Positions 48,081 to 59,274 of a stretch of 64,000 nt of DNA are shown piece after piece. The notes beneath the pieces are model-generated. The model was given only the letters and a program-made list of their open reading frames with translations. It did no database searches and had not been told where the DNA came from. Made by a program: the position numbers and the translations under genes. The DNA is from Armillaria gallica (Eukaryota > Basidiomycota > Agaricomycetes > Agaricales > Physalacriaceae). The stretch's first letter is position 1. The number at the start of each line of letters is the position of its first letter. The stretch spans positions 62,001 to 126,000 of the forward strand of contig JBANDB010000001.1 of the NCBI GenBank assembly GCA_037576215.1, in the 5' to 3' direction.

Positions 48081-48996
48081 TCATGGAACCCTAGAATAAA
48101 ACCGACTAATTTTCTTCAACTTGCTTGGATGATATAAATGGCCATGTTACTGTGAGTTCTTTTAAAAAATGTGGCGCTGTCTCTGAGTCTGAGACGTGCG
48201 TACTGTGGGGAAATCCCTGTCCCAATTGACATCAAATCTCGGGCTGGGATGCCCCATATATGAAGACAGCGCACAACGATGTTCAGGGTACTTTACATAG
48301 AATACGACTTGAAAAAGGTACCATTGTTCAGTCCCTGGAGCAACCACCTGATCAATCTTTTTTCTGACTTGAAAGAATAAACGTCACTTCTTTGGCTTCT
48401 TTGGACAGACAACATCACAATATTCCTATCATTCGTATTTGTATCCATTTTGAGATCCCTTCCTTTTCACTGAATCATTTGCGTCCAACCATACTAGGGA
48501 AGAAGAGTATTGACTTGTAACTACAGGGCTTTGTTTTTGCTCTTTGTGACATCGTTAAGACTCAAGAATAGCTGTATCTTGATCATAGCCACAAGCACCC
48601 CTCCCAAAAGCATGACATTATAATATCATGTGACCTCGTGGACTTCAAACAAGCAAGAAAAAAGGGACTGGACACCTACTGGTGAGTGTCCGGGCCCTTG
48701 AGCATTGGAAAAATGAATCCAGGTATGTTTAAAATAAAGATTAAGCCTACTTGCTGAACACATAACTAGATATGGCCAGTGAAGAGCATAGAAAATGCAT
48801 GAGATGTATTTATTCCGGACCTGTATCCACATTCCCTATGAAAAAAAATCTACAACACCCCCTAACTTGTAACAAATGCACACAAAAAGGAGCCGCTGCC
48901 CGAAAAACGAAATGAGATCAGTGTGCACAAAAAGAAAATGCTTCCGAACCCATCAGATCAAATTGACGTACCCCTGCACCGGAACAAGGGACAATT
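48081..48996. other. CpG-poor spacer with right copy of the direct repeat
   Basis: Contains the 48590-48652 repeat. No gene is supported. CpG dinucleotides are rare by eye compared with the left half of the window. Confidence 0.4.
48590..48652 (+). repeat. Direct repeat flanking the hAT region, right copy
   Basis: Matches 42623-42680 (CCACAAGCACCCCTCCCAAA and onward to GACCTCGTGGACTT). It lies about 6 kb from the left copy, with the hAT transposase between them. Confidence 0.65.
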
Positions 48997-49293
48997 ATGA
49001 CAATGTCTTGGTCAGAGGTTATAAGGCTTGTGAAGGAAAACAGTTCAGAGGCTTTTGAAGTCCATGTCTTTGCACAGCTGGATGACCTCATGGAAGAGAT
49101 GCAAGAGGACATACAAGAAGGTGGAGAGCAGGACACGCAAGATGAAGGAGCAGATGTGACGAATGCGCTTGATGGCCCTGACATGATCAGGAATGAGGAG
49201 ATTGCCTGGCACATTGCACAGGACTTATGGGAAGCATCAGGGTACTGGTTTATGTGTGTCGTTTGGTGTCCTTTCAAGGAGACCACAGATTGA
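48997..49293 (+). CDS. Hypothetical acidic protein fragment
   Basis: An open frame of 98 codons: MTMSWSEVIRLVKENSSEAF, an acidic stretch LDDLMEEMQEDIQEGGEQDT, then EEIAWHIAQDLWEASGYWF. Just downstream a second coil-like stretch (ELGILKTSTKAKGRAERLAQ) is in another frame. Probably pieces of one decayed gene, perhaps from a transposon; no family is recognised. Confidence 0.3.
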   Translation: MTMSWSEVIRLVKENSSEAFEVHVFAQLDDLMEEMQEDIQEGGEQDTQDEGADVTNALDGPDMIRNEEIAWHIAQDLWEASGYWFMCVVWCPFKETTD

Positions 49294-50986
49294 CGTTGTA
49301 TATCAGATATAAAGGCTGCAAGACAAGTGATAGCACAAAGACATGAGCAAGTTGGATGAGTGTTGACTCATTGAGAAGGAGCTTGGGATTCTCAAGACAT
49401 CAACAAAAGCTAAGGGGCGTGCTGAAAGACTGGCACAGTTAGAAGAAGAGAAGGTATCACACATCACTACAGAGCTGGACATGCAGCTGCCCAGCATACC
49501 TCATAAGTTGGTTCCTACTGTACAAGCATTTAGTTCGAGAGGTAAATGAAAAGTTAAGCAACACACCTTTAACAAGTCTCTACTTTCTCAACCTTCGTCG
49601 TCATCACTTTCCTCCTTACTACACGATGGAAGGTATTCATGAAACACCCAAGATATCAGCATTGAGCCAGAGTCTGAACTCAGCAGGTGGGGCAGCTGCG
49701 ATAGCGCTGCTAGCAGGATGTGGAGGGGAAATGAATGGCGACAGTCCAGAACGTGTGAGTCCAGACTTCGGAATTGAAAACAAACATGACCTGATTTGTT
49801 TGGTATTTCCACTTGGAAGGTCTATTTTTTGGAAGCAGAGCACATCAATTTGAAGTGCTGCTTTGATGAGATATGTTCTGTGATGAAAAAGATATCAAAA
49901 TCAAAGTTTTACCCACCAGGTTGAAATATTTGGGTTAACCGGAATAAGTAATATAGCCAGCAATCAGACGCGTGAAGTAGAAGAAAGTTACGGTTAGTTT
50001 ATTCCAGAATCAAATGTGTAAGAGAAAAAACAGCTGACTCTCAAATCTTCCTCAGAAGTTCCTCTCTTTAAATTAGCTAATGTCTTAACTCTTGTCCCCT
50101 GGATCCCCTGGATAGCTACTGGGCCACAGCAAAAGTCTTGACCCACCTCCAGCGTCCTTCCTGGCTGCCCATTCATGTCACCTAAGTCATCGTGCCCATG
50201 ACTCACACCAGATTTGAATGAAAATCACAATGTCAGAGCTAGTTTGTACTACACATCATGTTGTTCACCCTACGACCAGCCCCGGAATTCCACATTCTGG
50301 CTGGAATCTATCCAAGATTCTGTGGATCATTAGGTGATGTCCACGCTGCGATCAAAATCGGGGCAGTCTGTGAAACGATGAATAGTCTGGCTACACAAGC
50401 AAAAGCAGCATGCAGGGAATCTATCAAACAAAAGATCACAGCGACTCTGCTATGTTTGGTGAGGAAGTCACCTCTATGAGGAGGAAGTTTCTAGAGACGC
50501 TGTAAGTGCACTGTTGGGCGGTGTTTCTCCCTGTCCATCAGGATGGATCCCCACTATTCATGGGTCATGCGGCTGTTTTCTTGTTGTCGGTCCCTTACAG
50601 CTCCTTGTTGGCACTGCTTTCATACCACCACCTCACAGCTGCATCCTCTAACACTAATTGTTATCTCACTGTGGCTGTCTTTCTCAAGAGTGATTGTACG
50701 GCTTAGTATTCGGTCGCCTCCACAAGTGCCAACTCATCCTTCTTTTCTTAAAGCCGACCTTGATATTCTATGCTACCAGGTCTATGTGTCTATCCTCCCC
50801 GCCGATGCATATTCCGCTTGTCATGGAGTGTGTTGACATTTGGACTCTCTTCCTCTACAGACCATCTTCTTCACTAGTCATCTCGTATTTCTTGGAAGGA
50901 GAGTTTAGCATGGCACTTGCAGCCACTTATACGTTCTTTCTTAATGATCCACTTGCAAAAAAAGCCAGAATTATGTCTGAGATAGA
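49294..50986. other. Spacer at the right edge of the transposon nest
   Basis: Only short frames, none recognised. Composition is AT-rich and CpG-poor up to about 50.2 kb. Unit 2 homology starts at the tRNA-like element at 50987. Confidence 0.35.
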
Positions 50987-51057
50987 GGACAGTCTTGGAT
51001 TCGAACCGGGATCGTAATAACTGCCACTGGGGTGGTTATGCCTACACCAAAGTGCCC
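50987..51057 (-). pseudogene. tRNA-like element 7
   Basis: Minus strand: 5' end GGGCACTTTGGTGTAGGCAT, D-stem GGTG/CACC, T-arm CCCGG-TTCGAAT-CCAAG, B box GGTTCGAATCC. The middle region is 20 nt but does not fold into a proper stem. A run of seven A at 50957-50963 would be a strong Pol III terminator. Confidence 0.6.
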
Positions 51058-51550
51058 ATACAACACAGGCTGGGTAAGTCCATACTAGCGATTAATGTCG
51101 ATTCTGATCCTCTGGTGACTGTCCGGAAGATATGATTCCAATATTCGTAGCATAAACCAGCCACCTCAGCGCCCTTTTGAAGAATAAAAAGCAGGTCCAG
51201 TGGAGTTTGGGACAAAACAGCAAAGGCTTGCAGGCATAGCATCCTGGTTCAGATGGAGAGTGTTGCCAAGTTTCCGCTGAAAAGAAAGTAACGTGTTGTG
51301 TTGAGTTTGTGGAGGCAACTAGGTCAACAATGATCACATGCTCTCAGCCCCGAGCAAGGGCTGAAATTTTTTGGTGCATGCTCTCGCTGTACTGGGCCGA
51401 TTGGCTCGAACTAAAGAGCCATGCCCTTGCAATAGGTGCAATTCCCGCATGCTCTCTGTCCTGGAACTGTGAAAAGCTGTTCTCTCCTTGCTCGAGTGAC
51501 ATGATATCTGGGGATTGTGAAATGTCAGCCCTCAGGCCTTGCCCATCTGT

Positions 51551-52081
51551 TAGGGCTGCGCGCTGTCACTGTATTGTACAGTGATATGGCTTCCATGTAC
51601 GGTATACGTACCGAAGCCACAAGCACTCTAGGTGATACTGTACTTTACAGTCGTTGATGGCCGTATTTGTATGGCAGTGCTACCAGGCATGAATGTACAT
51701 TTTTGAGGCCGGTATGCAGCCTGTAAGTAGGTTTGAAACCACTCACTATCATACTATTTCAGATGGCTACCTGTACAATGCATATACAGGTCAGATTGAA
51801 GCCCATAGGGTAGTATGACACCATGATGTAGGTCCCTAAGCCTTTTCATCAATGAAGAAAACCATTGATTCCTGGTCATGATGTATCCAGGGTGTGTTAA
51901 ACTGCATGGTATGCCATCAATGACACATTGAGGACCACGTTCACACTAATTAATGAAACATACCCAGTCACAGCGAGTATGGCTGTATATACAGCTTTGA
52001 CGGTCACAATTGTACAGACCGAAGCTGTCAGCCAAGTTGATTATATGGTATACGGTCAGTTACAGATGGTGCGCAGCCCTA
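51551..52081. mobile_element. MITE with 8-bp target duplication (531 bp)
   Basis: The 11-bp terminal inverted repeats are TAGGGCTGCGC at 51551 and its complement ending at 52081. They are flanked by the 8-bp direct repeat CCATCTGT (51543-51550 and 52082-52089). Units 1 and 3 lack it (CCCATCTGTCTTCTTCGG in unit 1). Inside are palindromic TGTATTGTACA-like and GGTATACGTACC-like stretches. No protein is encoded. TIR and duplication length fit a non-autonomous hAT element unrelated in sequence to the one at 34298. Confidence 0.85.
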
Positions 52082-52099
52082 CCATCTGTCCTCTTTGGC

Positions 52100-52896
52100 G
52101 TGAGCTGTTCCGTCAAATTGAGGCCATCTGGTCATGAATGCGGCTCCTTTGCTTCTGAGGTGTAAACCAACGACGAAGTGAGTAATGATGAGCATATAAG
52201 CCTATAGAGACCTTGTTACAGCCATAAGTTCTGGGATCACATGGTAAGAGAAAGATACGTGCTTGTCGACTTGTTGTCAGAGGAGATATAAAGGACGGAA
52301 GGTGATTCTTCTGGGCATGCTGTGATTGCTGTAGGATCTGAGCTTGCTGACACTGTGCCGAGAATAATCATGAGCATGGTTGGGTCGCTGGGATTGGTGA
52401 CGCTATGAGAAGAAGAGGCAAAATAGAGTAGATGGCGACATACCTATACAGTCATCTCTTCAAATTGATGATAGATCACTCAAGCTCGACCGTGCCATCC
52501 TGCTTGCCTTCTTTGAGAACCCATATTTTGCACCTGTTGGCCCATTCTGTTTGTATGCATTCAAGATGCTGGTCATCAGAGAGGAGAAGGGATATCCAAT
52601 ATCCACATGGGCAGGAGTCGGAATACAAATCGGTCTGGACTCAATCTCTTCCCAAAACTTTTACCTACGATGCCGCCTCATTTTGGACTTCTCCCCGATA
52701 TTCTTTGCTTACACTAGTCATCCACATTCAAAATGGTTGGTAGGACCTTCCAGGAAATCCATCCTTCATCAACGTTGCCCGGTTCAATGGGACCTTTGGA
52801 CTTCGTGGGGGTTTTTATCTTGTTGTTCTGTTCTAAAACGGCATCAGTATCACTTGCTTTGCCACTAGGCTCATGCATGATGCTGTAAAAATACAT
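52100..52896 (-). pseudogene. Unknown multi-exon gene remnant, unit 2 copy
   Basis: Best-preserved first exon of the four copies: MYFYSIMHEPSGKASDTDAV, then KSKGPIEPGNVDEGWISWKV and LPTILNV up to a GTAAGC-like donor region. The next block reads QTEWANRCKIWVLKEGKQDG. The third block is frame-broken relative to unit 1, and its 3' part is separated by the MITE at 51551-52081. Confidence 0.4.
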
Positions 52897-53403
52897 GGCA
52901 CACCTGGCTATGCTTCTTAAACGTTAAACACCGACGTGGCTCAAACTGACCATCTGCCACTGTTCAACCATCCTATCTTATGACCATCCTCTACACCACA
53001 CCAGAGGATACCGTGATGTTGAGTTCATGGTTTCTATCCTCGTTCATACTGATGAAGTGAAGGACGACTGCCAGTTAGACCACAGCCCATCAAGCTCAAG
53101 CTTGAAAACCAGATGTGTACCCCCAATGTCTACCCTACATATCCTTCGCTTCATACTGTGCTCAATGTGGACGATGGACGGTGTATACATCCATTCACTT
53201 TCAGCGGGAGAGGCCAAAAGAAGGTTCTAGGAATCGATAACATGTCTGGTGTATCTGTTGTAGCATAATTATCATTCCTCTTCACGCTAGTCATCTGGTC
53301 TTCTCACCTGGGAAGGAATGAGAAGATATGGATCCCACACTCCTTGACTATAATGACCACTGACAAAAAAGTACATCCTGTCATGTCAAGAAGTTGAGAA
53401 CAG

Positions 53404-53461
53404 GGCCAGAGTTGGAATTGAACCAAGATCATGATAACTCCGTGGTTTCACCAGAGTGCCC
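53404..53461 (-). pseudogene. tRNA-like element 8
   Basis: Counterpart of element 3 (36407). Minus strand 5' end GGGCACTCTGG; B box degraded to GGTTCAATTCC. It lies about 270 bp after a CATATCCTTCGC module. Confidence 0.5.
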
Positions 53462-53592
53462 ATACTACATAGTCTGGATAACTCGGTGAAAGATATAATG
53501 CCAATGCTTGCAAAATGTCACCATCCCGCTCTTTGAAGACTAAAGCGGGGTGAAAACAAAACTAAGAAAATACTTCAATAACTTAGAGTTAT

Positions 53593-53658
53593 GGACCCTG
53601 GCAGATTCGAACCGAGATCGTGAAATGGCGGTGGATTTACGATCATGCCAAAGGGCCC
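53593..53658 (-). pseudogene. tRNA-like element 9
   Basis: Counterpart of element 4. Minus strand: GGGCCCT 5' end, A box TGGCATGATCG, B box GGTTCGAATCT, acceptor 3' half AGGGTCC. Confidence 0.6.
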
Positions 53659-53841
53659 CTGTTGAGTAAGTACTACTAGGAATTGAAGCTGAAGGTTGGA
53701 CAGCGGAAATTGTCATAGAAAATACCCGTAAGATCGAAATGGTGCTTTTGAAATCATCAATTCGTGCCATTCGAACCTGCTTTTTCAAGAGTACGAAGCA
53801 GTTCCAATGTGTGGAAAAAACTACATGGCACTATACTGCAT

Positions 53842-53904
53842 GGACCCTCTTGGATTCGAACTGAGGATCGTGATAAGGCGCATTATGATTGTGCCATAGG
53901 GTAC
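53842..53904 (-). pseudogene. tRNA-like element 10
   Basis: Minus strand: A box TGGCACAATCA, B box AGTTCGAATCC, acceptor 3' half AGGGTCC. Six A at 53815-53820 give a T6 stop 22 nt past the 3' end. Counterparts at 57910 and 61671. Confidence 0.6.
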
Positions 53905-54083
53905 TTGTCTAATCTAGTGTGGGCTAAGAATTGGACCGTTTTCACGGGAGCGTACTAAAAGCAGAACTTGTGCTGTTTCACAGTCTAGGCGCTTTTAATT
54001 TGGTTTGGACACTGGAAGAGACTCTCAGCAGGTAAGCAATCTGGAGAAGGGAAAAACTTGAGGAACTTTACCATCCGTGCCAT

Positions 54084-54149
54084 GGACCCTCTCGGATTCG
54101 AACTGAGGATCGTAATACGGTGATTACTTATGATTGCGCCAAAGGGCCT
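54084..54149 (-). pseudogene. tRNA-like element 11
   Basis: Minus strand: A box TGGCGCAATCA, B box AGTTCGAATCC. The acceptor halves AGGCCCT and AGGGTCC pair at five of seven positions, counting a G-C and wobble pairs. A-run at 54050-54054. Counterparts at 58160 and 61927. Confidence 0.6.
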
Positions 54150-54690
54150 GATCATAGCACATCAAGGAGACTGAATAATGTGCACACTGGACTCGAAATA
54201 CACTTATCTTTGCGACATTCCCATGTTCATTATGTCTAGACCATGGTTTGCTATGTGCAGTTACCATGAGCAAAAATTCAGAGCTGTGCCAGATTGCACA
54301 TTTTTACATTGGAGAATATTTGGGGAAGCTCTTGTTCTCATTCCCTACGTCATAGACCAGAATGCATTGAAGTAACTGTGACTAGTAGCCTCTAATCGAC
54401 TACCATAGGGTCAGTAGTAACAATTTACAAAGTGAAGAATGTTGTAGGTGTTGGTAGTGATAGATATTACATCACCCAGGAGCATAATGGGCAGTGTTGG
54501 GATCTATTCTGACTCATTCATGGTGTCCGTGAGTATCTGACTACGAGTATGGATGGTGAAAACGTTGACCACTCATATCAGCAGAACAGAAGTAAAGCTT
54601 ACATGACACCCGAGCCTTAGCTTTAACGGCGAAGACATAACTCGCAGATGTTTGCACACTCTTTCTTGGTGATCATTGATGTTGATGACA

Positions 54691-54737
54691 GGACAGTCTC
54701 GGATTCAAACTGAGACTATGGTGGTTGCAAAGCATCC
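54691..54737 (-). pseudogene. tRNA-like element 12 (truncated)
   Basis: The T-arm CTCAG-TTTGAAT-CCGAG is kept, but only 47 nt in all remain and the D-arm region is largely lost. Counterpart at 58765. Confidence 0.5.
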
Positions 54738-54888
54738 ATACAGCGCAGGCTACATAAGCCTGTGGTGAGGGTATTGATCCTCTCAGTAGATACAATGCCA
54801 AAACTCATGGCATAAGCGAAAGGTCACCAGCACCACTCACCTTGGCCATTATCTTGCTAAAAGGCACTATGGACAGAAATACACATAC

Positions 54889-54950
54889 TGACTGTCCTGG
54901 ATTTGAACCGAGGATTGTGATACGATGATTACGATTGTGCCAAAAGGTCC
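54889..54950 (-). pseudogene. tRNA-like element 13
   Basis: Minus strand: 5' GGACCTT, A box TGGCACAATCG, B box GGTTCAAATCC. Counterpart at 58962. Confidence 0.55.
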
Positions 54951-55292
54951 CTGTAGAGCACAGCACGATCACTGAGTGATTTAGGGGAGGACAGAAGAGG
55001 ACGGCCTATGAGAGCGATAGGACTGCATCAAAAAGAATGTTCAGCTACTGTTCACAAACCACCTCGCCACCTGGATTCGACATTTCCGGAATCCGGATAT
55101 AAGCTAAACAAAATAAGAAGACAACTAAAAGCCATTTGGCTTAGACTCGACACAGCATGATTCGGAAATAACAAAGGGTAGTTTCAATAGCAATCTATCG
55201 GATACTGCGATGTGCATCCTGTCAGCATTTCAACTTTCAAGTGTGAAAACATGGTGAGAGTACAAAAAGATTGGGTACACCTGGCTGTCATT

Positions 55293-55354
55293 GTACCCTC
55301 TCAGATTCGAACTGAAGTCACAGCTAGAGTGACTACCATTACACTAGAAGGACC
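55293..55354 (-). pseudogene. tRNA-like element 14
   Basis: Minus strand: B box AGTTCGAATCT, T-stem kept, D region TAGTGTAATGG. A-run at 55263-55267. Marks the left edge of unit 3. Confidence 0.55.
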
Positions 55355-56169
55355 TCATAGCGATACAAAAATATAGCATAGAGGGATGTTATGATGCTGC
55401 TTATCTGCCGGGTATTACGTTTAGCACCTCACGAAAAAGTCTCTCAGTGACTGGAGGGATGGCTGAGCGCTGCTCTGCACAGGGAATGCTTTTTCTTGAT
55501 GCAAGGTAAAAGTGTGGGATGGAAGTTGGCGGTAGGACAAATTGCGATGCATGCAATAGTATTCTGAAAGCTATGCATCACACGAGCCTGCTGCTGCATG
55601 GATATCTCTCCTTGCTCGTCTGTGTGAAGAAGCTGTACAGACACTATACCATCTTGAAGCACAAATAAATGCCTTCTCTGCTTGCAGAAAGGCACCAAAA
55701 TGGCAGAGGCTCACAGGCATAGCATCCTGGAATTTGCGTGCCTGGGCTCTCATTGTCCAAAAAGGAAGGCCACATTCAGATGGAGTGTCGAGCCGCATGG
55801 AGGTGGAGTGTTGCCAAGTTGCCGCATCTTGTCTGTACTGAAAAGAAAAGTAACACGTCGTAGGCCTTGTCCAGATAGAAAGCATCAAGGCACACGGCGT
55901 GTCCCCAAGTTGCCGCTGAAAAGAAGTCACGTCATATTGAGTTTGAGGAAGTGACTAGGTCAACAATGACCACATGCCCCAAGGGCTGAAATTCTGCAGC
56001 ATGTGAAAATGCGGCGCAAATACCGGAGAGCCGTACCCATGCACTCGCCATCCAGGAACTGTGAAAAGTTGTTCTCTCCTTGCTCAAGTGACATGGCATC
56101 CAGGGATTGTGAAATGTCAGTTCTTGGGCCTTCAGGCCTCAAGCTCAAGGCCTCAGTTCTTGCCTGTCT

Positions 56170-56960
56170 GTCCTCTTCTATGCAAGCTGTTCCGTCAAAT
56201 TGATGCCATCTAGTCACGAAAGCGGCTCCTTTTCTCCTGAGGTGAAAACCAACAACATCGTGAGGAATGCTGAGCGTATAAGCTTATAGAGACCTTGCTA
56301 CAGCTATGAATTCTGAAATCGCATGGTAAGAGAAAGATACACACTTGTCGACTCACAATCAGAGGAGATATAAGAGATGGAAGGTGATTCTTCTGGGGCA
56401 TGCTGTGATTGCTGTAGGACCCGGGATTGCTGACGAGAATAATGAGCATGGTAGGGTCTCTGGGATTGGTGACGCTATGAGAAGAAGAGGCAAAATAGAG
56501 TAGATGGTGACATACCTATACAGTCATCCCTTCAAATTGACGATAGATCACTCAAGCTCAGCGCCACTCTGCTTGCCCTCTTTGAGAACCCATATTTTGT
56601 GCCCGTTCGCCCATTCCGTTTGTATGTGTTCGAGATGTTACTAATGCTGGTCGTCAGAGAGGAGAAAGGATATCCAATATCCACGTGGGCAGGATGCTGT
56701 CAAGTCGGAATATGAATCGGTCCAGGCTCAATCTCATCCCAAAACGTTTACTTACGATGCTGCCCCATTTTGGACTTCTCCCTGATATTCTTTGCTTACA
56801 CGTTCAAAACGGTCAATAGGCGCTTCCAGGAAATCGATTCTTCGTCAATGTTGCCTGGTTGAGTGGGACCTTTGGACTTCATGGCGGTTTTCATCTTGTT
56901 GTTCTGTTCTAAAACAGCACCAGTATCACTTTCCTTGCCACTAGATTCATGCATGAGGCT
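56170..56960 (-). pseudogene. Unknown multi-exon gene remnant, unit 3 copy
   Basis: Keeps QTEWANGHKIWVLKEGKQSG, NPGSYSNHSMPQKNHLPS and the C-terminal EKRSRFR after the putative last intron. The N-terminal block is more eroded. No recognised domain. Confidence 0.4.
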
Positions 56961-57464
56961 ATAAAAATACATGGTGCAGCTGCCACCTGGCTATGCTTCT
57001 TAAACACTGGCATGGCTCAAACCGACTTTCTGCCACTGTTCAACCATCCTATCTTATGACCATTTTCTACACCGCACCAGAGGACACCATGACGTTGAGT
57101 TCACAGTTTCTGTCTTCGTTCATACTGATGAACCGAAGGACGACTGCCTGTCGGACCGCAGCCCATCAAGCTCAAGCTCGAAAACTGGATGTATACCCCC
57201 GATGTCTAACCTGCATATCCTTCGTTTCGTACTGCACTCAATGTGAGTGATGACATCTATTTGCTGTCAGCGGGAATGGCCAAAAGAAGATTCTGGGACT
57301 CGATAACATCTGGTGTATTTGTTGTAGCATAATGATCATTCCTCTTCGTGCTCTTCTCACCTGGGAAGGAACGAGAAGACATGGATTCTGCACTCTTCGA
57401 CTATAGTTAAATGATGGCTGACAAAAAAGTTCATCCTGTAACATATTGAAGAAGTTGAGAACAG

Positions 57465-57522
57465 GGTCAGAGTTGGAATCAAACTGAGATCATGATAACT
57501 CCACAGTTTCACCAAAGTGCCC
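57465..57522 (-). pseudogene. tRNA-like element 15
   Basis: Counterpart of elements 3 and 8. B box degraded to AGTTTGATTCC. Six A at 57423-57428. Confidence 0.5.
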
Positions 57523-57666
57523 ATACTACTACATAGGCTGGGTAACTCCTTGGTGAAAGATATAATGCAAATGCTCGCAAAAGGTCACCATCCTGCTCAT
57601 TGAAGACTAAAAAGCAGGGTGAAACCAAAACTAAGAAAACACTTCGATGACTTAGAGTCATGTCAT

Positions 57667-57732
57667 GGACCCTGGCAGATTCAAACCAAGATCATGAAAT
57701 GGCAGTGAATTTACGATCGTGCTAAAGAGCCC
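57667..57732 (-). pseudogene. tRNA-like element 16
   Basis: Counterpart of elements 4 and 9. Minus strand: acceptor 3' half AGGGTCC, B box GGTTTGAATCT, A box region TAGCACGATCG. Confidence 0.55.
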
Positions 57733-57909
57733 TTGTTGAGTAAGTACTAGCAGGGATTGAAGCTGAAGGTTTGTTTGGCTGGGGAAAAACACCTGTAAGA
57801 TCGAAATGGCACTTTTGAAATTATCAATTCGTGTCATTCGAACCTGCCTTTTTCAAGAGTACAAAGCAGTTCCGACTTGTGAGAAAAACTACGTGGCACT
57901 ATATTGCAT

Positions 57910-57972
57910 GGACCCTCTCGGAATAGAACCGAGGATCGTGATAAGGCAAATTATGATTGTGCCATAGGGTGC
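57910..57972 (-). pseudogene. tRNA-like element 17
   Basis: Counterpart of element 10. A box TGGCACAATCA; B box GGTTCTATTCC; acceptor 3' half AGGGTCC. A-run near 57883. Confidence 0.55.
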
Positions 57973-58159
57973 TTGTCTAATCTGGCGTGGACTGAGAATT
58001 GGACCGTTTCACGAGGGGCACTAGAAGCAAACCTTGACGTGGAACTCACATTGTTCAAAGTCTAGGCGCTTGTAATTTGGTTTGGACACCAGAAGGGACT
58101 CTCAGTGGGGAAGCAATCTGGAGAAGAGCAAAACTTGAGGAACCTTTCCTATGCTGAAT

Positions 58160-58228
58160 GGGCCCCCTCGGATTCGAACCAAGGATCATGATACAATAAT
58201 GATTACTTATGATTGCACCAAAGGGCCT
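58160..58228 (-). pseudogene. tRNA-like element 18
   Basis: Counterpart of element 11. A box TGGTGCAATCA; B box GGTTCGAATCC. The middle is extended by an AATAAT-type expansion (about 3 nt longer than in element 11). Confidence 0.6.
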
Positions 58229-58764
58229 GGACATAGCAGTGGTATATCACATCAAGGGGACTGAATGATGTGCACACCAGACTTGAAATGCTTGCTTATC
58301 CTAGAGACATTCCCATGCTCGTTACACCTATGTAGGCTAACATTCATTGTCTGCAGTTAGTACTGATCGGAATTGACACCGATCAGCGGGGACCAAGATC
58401 TGCGAGTGATTCAGAGTTGTGCTAAATTTCATGCCCTGGCATTGGGGATGCTCTTGTTCTCATTATCTCTAGTTGACCTGCGTCATATACCAGAATGCAT
58501 TGAAGTAACTGAGACAAGTAGCCTCTAATCGATGACCATAGGGTCTGAGTAACAAAGTGGAGTCACATTGCAAAATGAACAGTGGTAATGATATGGATCA
58601 AATCACCCGAGAGAATAATGGGCAGTGTCTGTCGATGTTGGGGACTCATTCACGGTGTCCGTGAGTATCCGACAACAAGTATGCACGGTGAACATTGACT
58701 AGGACTACTCATATCGGCGGAACAGAAGCTTAATTGGTGATCATTGGCAAAAGGATCATTGATT

Positions 58765-58811
58765 GTTGATGACAGGATTCGAACCGAGACCATGGTGGTT
58801 GCAAAGCACCA
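58765..58811 (-). pseudogene. tRNA-like element 19 (truncated)
   Basis: Counterpart of element 12. B box GGTTCGAATCC is perfect; the D-arm region is lost. Confidence 0.5.
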
Positions 58812-58961
58812 TACGACACAGGCTGTGTAATCCTGTGGTGAGGGTATTGAGATCGATCCTCTCGGAAGATACAACGTCAAAACTCATGGCATAAGTGAAA
58901 GGTCACTGGTCACCAGTCACCTCGGCTTGCTAAAAAGCACCATGGACAGAAATACACATAT

Positions 58962-59023
58962 GGACTGTCTTGGATTTGAACCCAGGATTGTAATAGGATG
59001 GTTACGATTGTGCCAAATGGTCC
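58962..59023 (-). pseudogene. tRNA-like element 20
   Basis: Counterpart of element 13. A box TGGCACAATCG; B box GGTTCAAATCC. A-run at 58932-58936. Confidence 0.55.
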
Positions 59024-59212
59024 CTGTAGAGCACAGGACCATCGCTAATTGATTTTATGGGAATCAAAAGCCGGACAGAGCAGGTCGGCCTCTGAACTGC
59101 ATCAAAAGGCACACCAAAAGAATGTTCAATCAATCATATACTGCGATGTGCGCCGTTTCAAGTGCGAAAACAGTGGTGAGGGTACAAAACACTATGTACT
59201 TTTCCTCCAATT

Positions 59213-59274
59213 GCACCCCCTCAAATTTGAACCAAAGTCACAGCTACAGTGACTGCGATTATACCAAGGGGACC
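59213..59274 (-). pseudogene. tRNA-like element 21
   Basis: Counterpart of element 14. A box TGGTATAATCG; B box GGTTCAAATTT. Marks the left edge of unit 4. Confidence 0.5.

Larger units (their letters stand above)
50980..55360. repeat. Repeat unit 2 (with a 531-bp MITE)
   Basis: Aligns with unit 1 and unit 3 through the anchors GTTGCCAAGTTTCCGCTG (51267), AGCAAGGGCTGAAATTTT (51353), the decayed gene blocks and the series of tRNA-like elements. Many sites that are CG in unit 1 are TG or CA here, for example GGAGGCGACTAGG against GGAGGCAACTAGG. Confidence 0.75.

Noticed and set aside
34507..52460. CRISPR-like array from regularly repeated short motifs (TCCGGAC or tRNA-like B boxes).
   Set aside because: Spacing is irregular, spacers are not unique inserts and the organism is a eukaryote.
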